A stretch of 64,000 nt of DNA from Streptomyces sp. 1331.2 (lineage in GTDB: Bacteria > Actinomycetota > Actinomycetes > Streptomycetales > Streptomycetaceae): assembly GCF_900199205.1 (NCBI RefSeq), contig NZ_OBMJ01000001.1, positions 3,413,001 through 3,477,000 of the forward strand. The letters run 5' to 3'. Position 1 is the stretch's first letter. Each line of letters begins with the position of its first letter. Position numbers and translations under genes: made by a program. The notes under the pieces are model-generated. The model had not been told where the DNA came from. It worked only from the letters and a program-made list of their open reading frames with translations, and searched no databases. This document shows, one piece after another, positions 26,983 to 34,411 of this stretch.

Positions 26983-27016
26983 CAGCACCCCGGCCGAAGA
27001 CCCGGCCGGGGTGCTG
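26983..27016 (-). terminator. Hairpin terminator downstream of tRNA-Lys
   Basis: Fourteen-base perfect arms (26983-26996 and 27003-27016) enclose a six-base loop. The hairpin lies 40 bp past the 3' end of the leftward tRNA-Lys gene. It has no strong T-tract, as is usual for actinomycete terminators. Confidence 0.65.
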
Positions 27017-27055
27017 CGCTGCAGGTCGGAACAGGCGTGACCGCCTCATCCCGGG

Positions 27056-27128
27056 TGGGGCACCAGGGGCTCGAACCCTGAACCTACGGATTAAAAGTCC
27101 GCAGCTCTGCCAATTGAGCTAGTGCCCC
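27056..27128 (-). tRNA. tRNA-Lys (anticodon TTT)
   Basis: A full cloverleaf is visible on the minus strand: a seven-base-pair acceptor stem GGGGCAC/GTGCCCC with discriminator A, anticodon loop CTTTTAA, and the GGTTCGAGCC T-arm. CCA is not encoded. Confidence 0.95.
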
Positions 27129-27185
27129 GCGGCCCCGTGGTCCCGGCGGTACCTGTCGGTACCTGCTGGGAGGGCCACGGTGATC

Positions 27186-27968
27186 CTACCCGGTAGGGCC
27201 CAGGGCTCCGCCAGTGGATTGCGCGGGCGCGCCGGGTGCGTGGAGCGGCCCCCGGGGCGGCCCGACGGGCGGGGTGTAGTGGGCGGCGCGGACGCGGCGG
27301 AGCCAGGCCTCGACGGGGCGCGGGTCGGGGGCGGCGGGCAGGACCCCGGGGCGGCCGAGGCGGTCGGCGGCGTCGGCGAGCAGCGCCTCGGCGACGGCGG
27401 GCCGGTCGGCGATGCGTTCGCCGAACTCGCGGACGTGTTCGGGGTCGGGCAGGCGGATCAGGCTGCGGCCGGTCTCGTGCAGCCGGACGGCCTGCTCGAC
27501 CAGCCGGACCAGGTGCCGGGCGTGCTTGGCGGCCCGGCGGCGGGCGGCCGGTTCGGCGCGGTCGCGGGTGAGCAGTTTGCGGAACTGCTGGTCGGCGTAG
27601 CCGAGATAGGCCTTCCGTACCGCCGGCGCGCTGAGGAAGGCCTCGCGGATGCCGATCAGTTCGTCGCCGAGCGGGGTGCGGGTCTCGTACAGGTCGTCCG
27701 GCAGCCAGACGAGTTCGGACGCGGTCGGGTTGCAGCCCAGCGCCAGCCGGCACCACTTGGCGGCCTCGTGCAGGGTGAGGTCGGGCGCGGTGGTGACGTG
27801 CGATTCGGCCGGGCGGTGCAGGCCGTGCAACTCCTCGGTGGGGGTGGCGAACAGGCCCAGCCGGTCGACGTCGGAGCCGGCGTGCGCGAGGCCGTACGCG
27901 GTGGATCCGACGATCCCGGACAGCAGAACGGTGCCGGCGGGCACGGCGGCAGGTGCAGCGGCGGGCAT
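27186..27968 (-). CDS. Nucleotidyltransferase-domain protein, 260 aa
   Basis: The N-terminal segment GIVGSTAYGLAHAGSDVDRLG carries the G-S-x(n)-D-x-D pattern of the DNA polymerase beta-type nucleotidyltransferase fold, followed by helices matching predicted nucleotidyltransferases of unknown substrate. ATG 27968 follows GGGAGGAG. The final 40 residues are Pro/Gly-rich. It is transcribed away from the HTH_42 gene at 28084. Confidence 0.85.
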   Translation of the reverse strand: MPAAAPAAVPAGTVLLSGIVGSTAYGLAHAGSDVDRLGLFATPTEELHGLHRPAESHVTTAPDLTLHEAAKWCRLALGCNPTASELVWLPDDLYETRTPLGDELIGIREAFLSAPAVRKAYLGYADQQFRKLLTRDRAEPAARRRAAKHARHLVRLVEQAVRLHETGRSLIRLPDPEHVREFGERIADRPAVAEALLADAADRLGRPGVLPAAPDPRPVEAWLRRVRAAHYTPPVGPPRGPLHAPGAPAQSTGGALGPTG

Positions 27969-28083
27969 GGGCGGTCTCCTCCCGGGAGCCGTACGGACGG
28001 GTACCGGGCATCCTCTCCGGAGCGGGCCGCGCCGGGCGAGCGATTTCCGGTCCGCCGCAGTCCCGGCCGCCGATACTGGCCGC

Positions 28084-29322
28084 ATGGAGCACGATCCCCA
28101 CCCGGCCCCGGACCACCCGGCGCCCGTCGACGTCGAGAAGCTGCGCGCCTGGTGGTCGCACCGCCAGTGGCTGGACCGCCCGCACACCGGCGCGTCCGCC
28201 GCCGAGGTGCTGGCCGCCACCGGCTGGGCCCGCTCGGTGGGCGGCGCGGCGCCCTACCTGGGCCTGTTCGCCCGGGCCGGGCTGGGGCGGGCCGCGGTGG
28301 ACGAGGCGGTGGCCCGGCTGGAGGTGCACGAGCTGCCGTCCGCGCGGGGCTGCACCTACCTGCTGCCGGCCGCCGACTTCGCGCTGGGCCTGGCCTCCGG
28401 CGCGGCCGCCCCGGAGGGCGAACTCGCCGCCGCGGAGAAGCACCTGGGGGTCGGCCGGGACGAGGTGGAGAAGCTCTGCCTGGCCATCGAGCGGGTGCTG
28501 GCCGAGGGCGGCCCGCTGGATCCGACCACGATCCGGGAGGCGGTCGGCGACGCCGTCCGGCCGCTCGGCGAGGCGGGCAGGAAGCGCGGCCTGGCCACCA
28601 CCCTGCCACTCGCCCTCGGGCTGCTGCAGTCGCGCGGCCGGGTCCGCCGGGTGCCCGTCAACGGCCGTCTGGACCAGCAGCGTTACGGCTACGCCGGCTG
28701 GGACCAGCCGGTCGCGGGGGCCGCGGTCGACCTCGCCCGCCGCTACTTCTCCTGGGCCGGCCCGGCCACCCTGCGGCACTTCCGCTGGTTCTCCGGCTTC
28801 ACCGCCGCGACCGCCCGCCGGGCCGTCGCCGAGGCGGGCCTGGTCCCGCTCGCGCCCGGCTCGGAGTTCCTCCTGCCACCCGAACTCGCCGAGGAATTCG
28901 CCGAGTTCACGACACCGCGGCAACCCCACTACACCCTGCTGGCCGGCATCGACGGCATCCACCTGCTGCACCGCGACCTGCCCCGGCTGCTCGACCCCGC
29001 CGACGCCGCCCGCCCGTTGCCCGTCGGCCGAGCCGGGCGCACCTTCGGCGGCGAGGCCGACCCGCAGACCCACCTGGTGCTCGACCGCGGCCGGATCGTC
29101 GGGCTCTGGGAGTACGACCCCGAGCGGGCCGAGATCGTCCTGCTGCCCTTCGTCCCGCCGGACGACGCCCTGCGGGCGGCGGTGGCCCGCACCGAGGCCT
29201 TCGTCCGCGACGAGCTCGGCGACGCCCGCGGCTTCAGCCTCGACTCGCCCAAGAGCCGGGCGCCCAGGATCGCCGCGCTACGGGCGGCCGGCGCGGGCGG
29301 GCTCGGCCGAACGGCCGGGTAG
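28084..29322 (+). CDS. Winged-helix DNA-binding (HTH_42/YcaQ-AlkX-like) protein
   Basis: A 412-residue protein with tandem winged-helix-type segments and the features W-A-R-x-V-G-G-A-A-P-Y-L-G-L (residues 47-60) and RYFSWAGPATLRHFRWFSGF (about 220-240), matching the HTH_42 family. That family includes DNA glycosylases that unhook interstrand crosslinks and alkylated bases. The catalytic Gln-x-Asp is not clearly identifiable here, so enzymatic activity is uncertain. The next gene begins 10 bp downstream, suggesting cotranscription with the SDR gene. Confidence 0.8.
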   Translation: MEHDPHPAPDHPAPVDVEKLRAWWSHRQWLDRPHTGASAAEVLAATGWARSVGGAAPYLGLFARAGLGRAAVDEAVARLEVHELPSARGCTYLLPAADFALGLASGAAAPEGELAAAEKHLGVGRDEVEKLCLAIERVLAEGGPLDPTTIREAVGDAVRPLGEAGRKRGLATTLPLALGLLQSRGRVRRVPVNGRLDQQRYGYAGWDQPVAGAAVDLARRYFSWAGPATLRHFRWFSGFTAATARRAVAEAGLVPLAPGSEFLLPPELAEEFAEFTTPRQPHYTLLAGIDGIHLLHRDLPRLLDPADAARPLPVGRAGRTFGGEADPQTHLVLDRGRIVGLWEYDPERAEIVLLPFVPPDDALRAAVARTEAFVRDELGDARGFSLDSPKSRAPRIAALRAAGAGGLGRTAG

Positions 29323-29332
29323 CGTACGGGAC

Positions 29333-30154
29333 ATGTCGACCACCACGCCCGACGCGTCCGCCGCCACCCGGCCCGCCACCGCCCAGGCCGCCGGCTCCCC
29401 GGCCGTCACCGACGAGGTCCTGATCGTCACCGGCGCCGGCCGCGGTATCGGCGCCGCCACCGCCCTGCTGGCCGCCCGCCGCGGCTACCGGGTCTGCGTC
29501 AACTACCGTACGGACGAGGCCTCGGCGGCCGGTGTCGTGGACGCGATCCGGGCCGCGGGCGGCACCGCCCTCGCCGTGCGCGCGGACGTCAGCCGCACGG
29601 CCGAGGTGGAGCGGCTGTTCGCCACCGTGGACACCGAACTCGGCCCGCTCACCGGCCTGGTGAACAACGCGGGCACGCTGGAGCGGCAGTGCCGGCTGGA
29701 GGAGATCGACGAGGAGCGGCTGAACCGGATCTGGGCCGCCAACATCACCGGCCCGTTCCTCTGCGCGGCCCAGGCCGTCCGCCGGATGTCCACCCGGTAC
29801 GGCGGGCGCGGCGGCGCCATCGTCAACGTCTCCTCGGCCGCCTCCCGGATCGGCTCGCCGAACGAGTACGTCGACTACGCGGCCGCCAAGGGCGCGGTGG
29901 ACTCGATGACCCGCGGCCTCGCCCTGGAGGTCGCGGCCGAGGGGATCCGGGTCAACGCGGTGCGGCCGGGACTGATCCACACCGGCATCCACGCGCTCGG
30001 CGGTGAGCCCGGCCGGGTCGACCGGGTCGCCCCCGGCCTGCCGATGCAGCGTGGCGGACAGCCGGAGGAGGTCGCCGAGGCGATCCTCTTCCTGCTCTCC
30101 CCGGCCGCCTCGTACACCACGGGCGCGTTCCTGGAGGTCTCCGGCGGCCGCTGA
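29333..30154 (+). CDS. Short-chain dehydrogenase/reductase (SDR), 273 aa
   Basis: A classical SDR: the NAD(P)-binding motif TGAGRGIG after a 30-residue Ala/Thr-rich N-terminus, the structural NNAG, catalytic Ser in VNVSSAAS and the Tyr-Lys pair in YAAAK. The C-terminal YTTGAFLEVSGGR is typical. The Asn-Tyr-Arg after the second strand (VCVNYR) favours NADPH. Substrate unknown. It lies 10 bp after the HTH_42 gene. Confidence 0.92.
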   Translation: MSTTTPDASAATRPATAQAAGSPAVTDEVLIVTGAGRGIGAATALLAARRGYRVCVNYRTDEASAAGVVDAIRAAGGTALAVRADVSRTAEVERLFATVDTELGPLTGLVNNAGTLERQCRLEEIDEERLNRIWAANITGPFLCAAQAVRRMSTRYGGRGGAIVNVSSAASRIGSPNEYVDYAAAKGAVDSMTRGLALEVAAEGIRVNAVRPGLIHTGIHALGGEPGRVDRVAPGLPMQRGGQPEEVAEAILFLLSPAASYTTGAFLEVSGGR

Positions 30155-30265
30155 GAGCCGTCCCCGCCCTGCGGAGGGGCCGCTTTCGGACAGCGTTCGC
30201 CCGCCACCGAACGGCCCCCTCCGGTTTCCTTCCCCGCGCCCGCCCCCGCCCGTACGGTGGAGGTC

Positions 30266-30961
30266 ATGACCGACGCCTTCATCGACATCCCCGGTGTGCG
30301 CAACTTCCGTGACGCGGGCGGGATCGGCGCCCTCCGCCGGGGCGTGCTGTACCGCTCCGGCTCCTTCCACACGCTCACCGAGGAGGGCGCCCGGCGACTC
30401 AAGGCGCTCGGCCTGCGCACGGTGTTCGACCTGCGCAGCCCGTTCGAGCTGGAGGTCTGGCCGGACCAGCGGCACGGCCTCGACCACGAGTCCCTCAGCC
30501 TGCCCACGCTGCCCGCCGACCGCGGCGACGTCGACCGGCCGTGGCCCGAGGACCAGGCCTCGCTCTACCCGTTCATGGCCGAGACGGCCGGCCCCTCGCT
30601 CGCCGCCGTCATCCGCCGCCTCGCCGCGCCGGAGTCCCTGGCCGCCGTCGTCCACTGCGCCGTCGGCAAGGACCGCACCGGCCTCACCATCGCCGTCCTG
30701 CAGTCCCTGCTGGGCGCTTCCGAAGCCGACATCACCGCCGACTTCCTGCTCTCCAACATCGGCCTCGGCCTGGACAAGGGCCCCGCCCCGTACATCGACG
30801 AGACCGGCACCGAGCGCGTCTCCCGCCCGATCAGCGCCGAACTCATCGCCTCCTCCCTCGCCTGGATCCACACCCACCACGGCACGATCCCGGCCTACCT
30901 CCGCCACCACGGCGCCACCGAAGCCGAACTGGCCGCCGTCCGCACCAACCTCTCGGCCTGA
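30266..30961 (+). CDS. Tyrosine-protein phosphatase (Y_phosphatase3 type), 231 aa
   Basis: The active-site P-loop HCAVGKDRTG, with Cys at residue 131, is intact, and the N-terminal signature NFRDAGG and YRSG are typical of this DSP-like phosphatase family, which includes lipid phosphatases of the MptpB type. ATG 30266 follows GGTGGAGG, excluding the longer start at 30257. The gene converges with the ricin-domain gene, with only seven bases between the stop codons. Confidence 0.92.
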   Translation: MTDAFIDIPGVRNFRDAGGIGALRRGVLYRSGSFHTLTEEGARRLKALGLRTVFDLRSPFELEVWPDQRHGLDHESLSLPTLPADRGDVDRPWPEDQASLYPFMAETAGPSLAAVIRRLAAPESLAAVVHCAVGKDRTGLTIAVLQSLLGASEADITADFLLSNIGLGLDKGPAPYIDETGTERVSRPISAELIASSLAWIHTHHGTIPAYLRHHGATEAELAAVRTNLSA

Positions 30962-30968
30962 CCGCCGG

Positions 30969-31454
30969 CTACCCCCGCCACTCGAACCGCCACCACTGGG
31001 TCGGGGAGTCGGTGTCCTCCCACTGCCGGACGCCCTCCTCCGGGGGCTCCGGCGCCGTCAGGGGCTTGCCGCTGATGAAGCTGGTGACGGTGTAGGTGCC
31101 CGGGGCGTCCACGTGGCCCTCCAGCAGCCACTCCTGGGCGCCGAAGGCGTTGGCGCCCCACTGCTGGATCGGGACGCCGTCGTCCGGGGAGGCCCCGGTG
31201 ACGTCGAGGCGCTTGCCGCTGGCGGCGTTCTCGATGTGGAAGAGCGCGCCGCCGGGGTGGACGGCGGTGAGGTGCCAGAGCTGGTTGTCGGTGCCGTCGT
31301 CCGGGCCCAGCACGATCCGGGCGCCGCTGCGCCGGGAGGCGCCGGCGACCTGCAGCAGCAGGCCGCTGCCGACGTTGCGGACGAGGAAGCTGCCGTCGGT
31401 GATCGCGGAGCCGGCGGAAGCGGCGGTGTCGGCGGAGCCGGCGGAGTCAGTCAC
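30969..31454 (-). CDS. Ricin-type beta-trefoil lectin-domain protein, 161 aa
   Basis: After an Ala/Ser/Gly-rich tail, the protein shows three trefoil-like repeats with Q-x-W-type endings (NQLWHL, QQWGANAFGAQEWLL, TQWWRF) and the SGKRLDV element of RICIN/CBM13 domains. There is no signal peptide, so it may be cytoplasmic or part of a partner complex. The start is GTG 31454. Confidence 0.8.
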   Translation of the reverse strand: MTDSAGSADTAASAGSAITDGSFLVRNVGSGLLLQVAGASRRSGARIVLGPDDGTDNQLWHLTAVHPGGALFHIENAASGKRLDVTGASPDDGVPIQQWGANAFGAQEWLLEGHVDAPGTYTVTSFISGKPLTAPEPPEEGVRQWEDTDSPTQWWRFEWRG

Positions 31455-31546
31455 GCTCGCAGTCTGCCACCGCCTACCGACAGGCCACCCGGCCGGGTCG
31501 CGGGGGCGTTTCGACCGGGCCCGCCCCGCCGCCTATGCTGCGGCGA

Positions 31547-32662
31547 ATGTCCACCGAGCAGACCCCGCCGCACCGTCAGCCGACCCCGTCGCACCGTCAG
31601 CAGCCCGCCCTCCTCGCAGCGGTGGCCGACCTGGAGGCGGTGGTCGCCGCCGGGGACGACGAGGACTTCGGCCCGGCCCTCGGCCGGGTCGGCGGGCTGT
31701 TCGGCCCGGCCACGCCGGAGGAGCGGGTGGCGGCCGGCCCCCGGCTGGCCGCGCTGCTGCCGGACGCCCCGCCGTTCCCCCGCTCGCACCTGGCCATGGT
31801 GGTGGGCGCCTGCGTCGAGCACGGCGCCGACCCGGTGGCCTGTGCCGGCCCGGTGCTGGCCGGTCTGCGCGGCGCGCTGACCGGGACGGAGCTGCTGCTG
31901 CGACGCTGGGCCGAGACCGGCGGCGGCCCGCTGCCGGACCCGGAGGAGGACGATCCGGCCGGGGCACACGCCCGGATCGCCGACCCGGCGGTCCTGGACG
32001 AGTGGCACGCGCACCTGGCCGTGGTCGGCTGGTGGACGCTGCACCTGTGGCAGCAGGCGTCCTGGGCGGTGTACGCGCACGCGCCGGTGCGGGCCGAGGC
32101 CCGCGCCTCGGGCGTGACCGGGGTGCTCGTGGAGCTGTTCGGCCGGTACGGCGGCGAGCGGCACGACTTCAAGGGCCTGGCCCACCTGGCGCTGATGCTG
32201 GACGACGAGCCGCTGCTGGTGCTCGACCGCCCCACCGGCACCGGCTACCTGCTGCGGATGAGCGGCCTGAGCGACACCTTCCAGCTGCACACCCTGCTCG
32301 CCGACGTGCTGATCGGCGGCGGCCACCTGCCCGGCGTCCCGCAGGACCCGGAGGTGGTGGCGCTGGCCCGCTCGGCGTTCCTGGACGGCCGCCGGGTGAT
32401 CGCGACCGGCGCCTTCAACCTGGTCGCGCCGGACGGCTCCTGGCTCTGGAACGAGGGCACCCCGAGCGACGTCCCGCTGCTGGACGGCGTGCGCACCCTG
32501 GTCCTGGAGCCGCTGCCGTACGAGCGCAGCTGGGCGGCCGGGCGCTTCATCCAGGAGGTCCCGGGCGACCTGCGGCTGGAGCGGGTGCTCGCCCCGGCGG
32601 AGGCGGCGGAGCTGCTGGCCCGCACCGTCCCGGGCTACTCCGTCGAGCAGGCCTTCCGCTGA
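31547..32662 (+). CDS. Hypothetical actinobacterial protein, about 371 aa
   Basis: A soluble Leu/Ala-rich protein with an N-terminal helical half (residues 25-130) and a mixed alpha/beta C-terminal half containing FRYGG-like (FGRYGGERHDFKG) and LIGGGHLPG elements. No catalytic motif, signal peptide or membrane helix was found. I chose ATG 31547 (MSTEQ) over the in-frame ATG at 31535; neither has a strong ribosome site. The family was not recognised. Confidence 0.75.
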   Translation: MSTEQTPPHRQPTPSHRQQPALLAAVADLEAVVAAGDDEDFGPALGRVGGLFGPATPEERVAAGPRLAALLPDAPPFPRSHLAMVVGACVEHGADPVACAGPVLAGLRGALTGTELLLRRWAETGGGPLPDPEEDDPAGAHARIADPAVLDEWHAHLAVVGWWTLHLWQQASWAVYAHAPVRAEARASGVTGVLVELFGRYGGERHDFKGLAHLALMLDDEPLLVLDRPTGTGYLLRMSGLSDTFQLHTLLADVLIGGGHLPGVPQDPEVVALARSAFLDGRRVIATGAFNLVAPDGSWLWNEGTPSDVPLLDGVRTLVLEPLPYERSWAAGRFIQEVPGDLRLERVLAPAEAAELLARTVPGYSVEQAFR

Positions 32663-32807
32663 GCGGTGCCCGGCGGGCGGTGCCGTCCGGCGGGCGGCGG
32701 CCTCCGAAGACCGCCGACCCGGCCGGATCGGGGCCGGGTTAGGGTCGGAAGCCGACGGGCCCGAAGACCGGCCCTGGCAGCCTCACCTGTGACGAGTGGA
32801 GTCGACG

Positions 32808-33143
32808 ATGGCGAAGGTTCCGAACGTACTCGCGGCGGCCGCGCCCGCCGCGCTGACCGCGGCGAGCGGTCTGGTCGGCGGCTACGGCGTCGCCCGCTGG
32901 ACCGGCCGGCGTCACCTGGGCGGCGCGGTGCTGGCGGTGGCCGGCGCCGGGGCGGCCGCGCAGTGGCGTCGCAGCTCGGGCCCGGGCACCGCGGCGGCAC
33001 TGACCGGCCTGTACGTGGCGGCCTTCGGCGGCTCGCACCCGCTGGCGAAGCGGATCGGCGCCTGGCCGTCCGTCTTCGCCGTCACCGGCGTGGTCGCGGC
33101 CGCCTCCACGGCCGCAACGGTGCTCTCCGCCCGCAAGCGTTAG
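32808..33143 (+). CDS. Small Ala/Gly-rich membrane protein, 111 aa
   Basis: Three or four hydrophobic segments rich in Ala/Gly (such as ALTAASGLVGGYGVARW and VFAVTGVVAAASTAATVL) separated by short basic loops, ending in SARKR. ATG 32808 follows GTGGAG. Its TAG stop (33141-33143) is the first triplet of the inverted-repeat element that follows, so the natural C-terminus may have been altered when the element arrived. Function unknown. Confidence 0.75.
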   Translation: MAKVPNVLAAAAPAALTAASGLVGGYGVARWTGRRHLGGAVLAVAGAGAAAQWRRSSGPGTAAALTGLYVAAFGGSHPLAKRIGAWPSVFAVTGVVAAASTAATVLSARKR

Positions 33144-33307
33144 GGCCTGTCCGGCGGATCTTGTCGGATCAGCGCGCGGCGTCGGGCGCCCGTCTGGGCG
33201 TGCGCCCGAATCGCCCTCGTACTGGGTGTACTTGGACGATTCGGGCGTGCGTCCAGGCGGGATGATCCGGCGTCGTGCGCCCGGCAAGATCCGCCGGACA
33301 GGCCCTA
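33141..33307. repeat. 167-bp palindromic intergenic element with 23-bp perfect terminal inverted repeats
   Basis: Perfect 23-base arms lie at 33141-33163 and 33285-33307 (beginning TAGGGCCTGTCCGGCGGATC). Inside is a second stem, GCCCGAATCG at 33204-33213 paired with CGATTCGGGC at 33237-33246, plus partly complementary flanks. The whole element can fold into one long hairpin. It contains no reading frame for a transposase. It looks like a dispersed non-autonomous element and may also terminate transcription of the gene before it. Confidence 0.85.
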
Positions 33308-33333
33308 GCCGCAACGCGGCAGCCGCACACCCC

Positions 33334-34209
33334 TCAGCGCCCCGCTCCCGCTGCCGTCCCGAACCGGGCCTCGAAGGCGGCCCGGTTCGGGGAGACCGGC
33401 GTGCGGTCCCAGACCGCGAACACCACCCGCTCGAAGGCCGCCCCGTACCGGGCCAGCGCGCCCTCGAAGGCCTCGGCGACCTGCGCCGGGTCGTTGCCGA
33501 ACACCCCGCAGCCCCAGGCGCCGAGCACCAGCGTGCGCACCTCGTGCCGGGCGGCCGCCGCGAGCACCCGCACCGCCCGCTCGGCGAGCACGCCCCGGAC
33601 GTCGGTGCCGGGCGAACGCCGTTCCAGCTGACCGGCGTTGGGGGCGGGCGAGGTCAGGAAGGTGACCGGGTACGGCTGCGCCAGCAGCTCGCCGCGCCCG
33701 TCCCGGATCACCGGCACGTCCGGCGAGACGATCACCCGGTGGCTGTACCGAAGGTCGGTGGAGGCCCGGTGCGCCTCGTAGTAGTCCGGGGCTTCCACCA
33801 GGCAGCTGTACAGCAGCGCGCTGCGGCACAGGTCCTCCTCCTGGGCGCGGGCGCCGCGCAGGTAGCCGCCGCCGGGGTTGCGGGCGGAGGCGAAGTTCAG
33901 CACCCCGACCGGGCCGGCCCCGGCCGCGACCAGCCGCCGGGCGGCCTCGATGCTCCCCTCGGCCGTCACCTCGACAACCCCGCTCGACCCGACCCCCGCC
34001 CCGGCCTCCGCCCCGGCCTTCGGCCCGGGCCCCGGCTCGCCCGCCGCCACCAGGGCGTCCAGCGCCTGCGGCGGGTAGGACACCGTCCCGGCCCTGGCCG
34101 CCGTCAACTGCTCCCCCACCTGCACGAGTTCGCCCCCGGCCGTCCGGTAGCTCCCCCGCCCGGCGATCTCCTCGTTCACCCGTGCCACGTCATGCAGTCT
34201 GCTGCTCAT
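33334..34209 (-). CDS. Bacterial-type poly(ADP-ribose) glycohydrolase (TIGR02452 family)
   Basis: The protein carries the PARG signature: N111-P-G-G-G-Y followed by Q123-E-E, the GGG-x(7)-QEE spacing of bacterial/DUF2263-type PARGs, whose second Glu is catalytic and which hydrolyse O-glycosidic bonds in poly(ADP-ribose). The macrodomain-like fold is supported by VGVLNFASARNPGGG and LVLGAWGCGVFGN. The length, 291 residues, is normal, apart from an Ala/Gly/Pro insertion at about residues 57-75. ATG 34209 has no strong SD. No PARP-like gene is next to it. Confidence 0.9.
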   Translation of the reverse strand: MSSRLHDVARVNEEIAGRGSYRTAGGELVQVGEQLTAARAGTVSYPPQALDALVAAGEPGPGPKAGAEAGAGVGSSGVVEVTAEGSIEAARRLVAAGAGPVGVLNFASARNPGGGYLRGARAQEEDLCRSALLYSCLVEAPDYYEAHRASTDLRYSHRVIVSPDVPVIRDGRGELLAQPYPVTFLTSPAPNAGQLERRSPGTDVRGVLAERAVRVLAAAARHEVRTLVLGAWGCGVFGNDPAQVAEAFEGALARYGAAFERVVFAVWDRTPVSPNRAAFEARFGTAAGAGR

Positions 34210-34277
34210 GCCCCGGAGGCTACGGGACTACCGCCGCCGGGCGCCACAGGTTATTCTCACTTCCAGAACAACACCTC

Positions 34278-34327
34278 GGGGGGAGCAGGACGAGGTGTCG
34301 GGGGGTACCCGGGGGGGTGCCGGGGGG
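34278..34327 (+). other. Clustered G runs (possible G-quadruplex) upstream of the PARG gene
   Basis: Four runs of six or seven G on the plus strand (34278-34283, 34300-34305, 34311-34317 and 34322-34327) lie between the helicase terminator and the PARG start, the last three separated by only four or five bases. This could form a G-quadruplex in the promoter region of the leftward PARG gene. Not tested. Confidence 0.45.
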
Positions 34328-34331
34328 AACG

Positions 34332-34368
34332 CGAAGGGCCCGCTCCGGGGGACGGAGCGGGCCCTTCG
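34332..34368 (-). terminator. Terminator of the DEAD-box helicase gene
   Basis: Two 16-base perfectly complementary arms (34332-34347 and 34353-34368) with a five-base loop lie 43 bp beyond the helicase stop codon. Very stable, without a long T-tract. Confidence 0.8.
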
Positions 34369-34411
34369 TTACGTTCAGCGCGGCCGGCGGTGGATCACCG
34401 CCGGTGCGGCG

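Noticed and set aside
30155..30265. Hairpin between the SDR and phosphatase genes
   Set aside because: Only about 10-base arms with a 29-base loop; weak compared with the other terminators.
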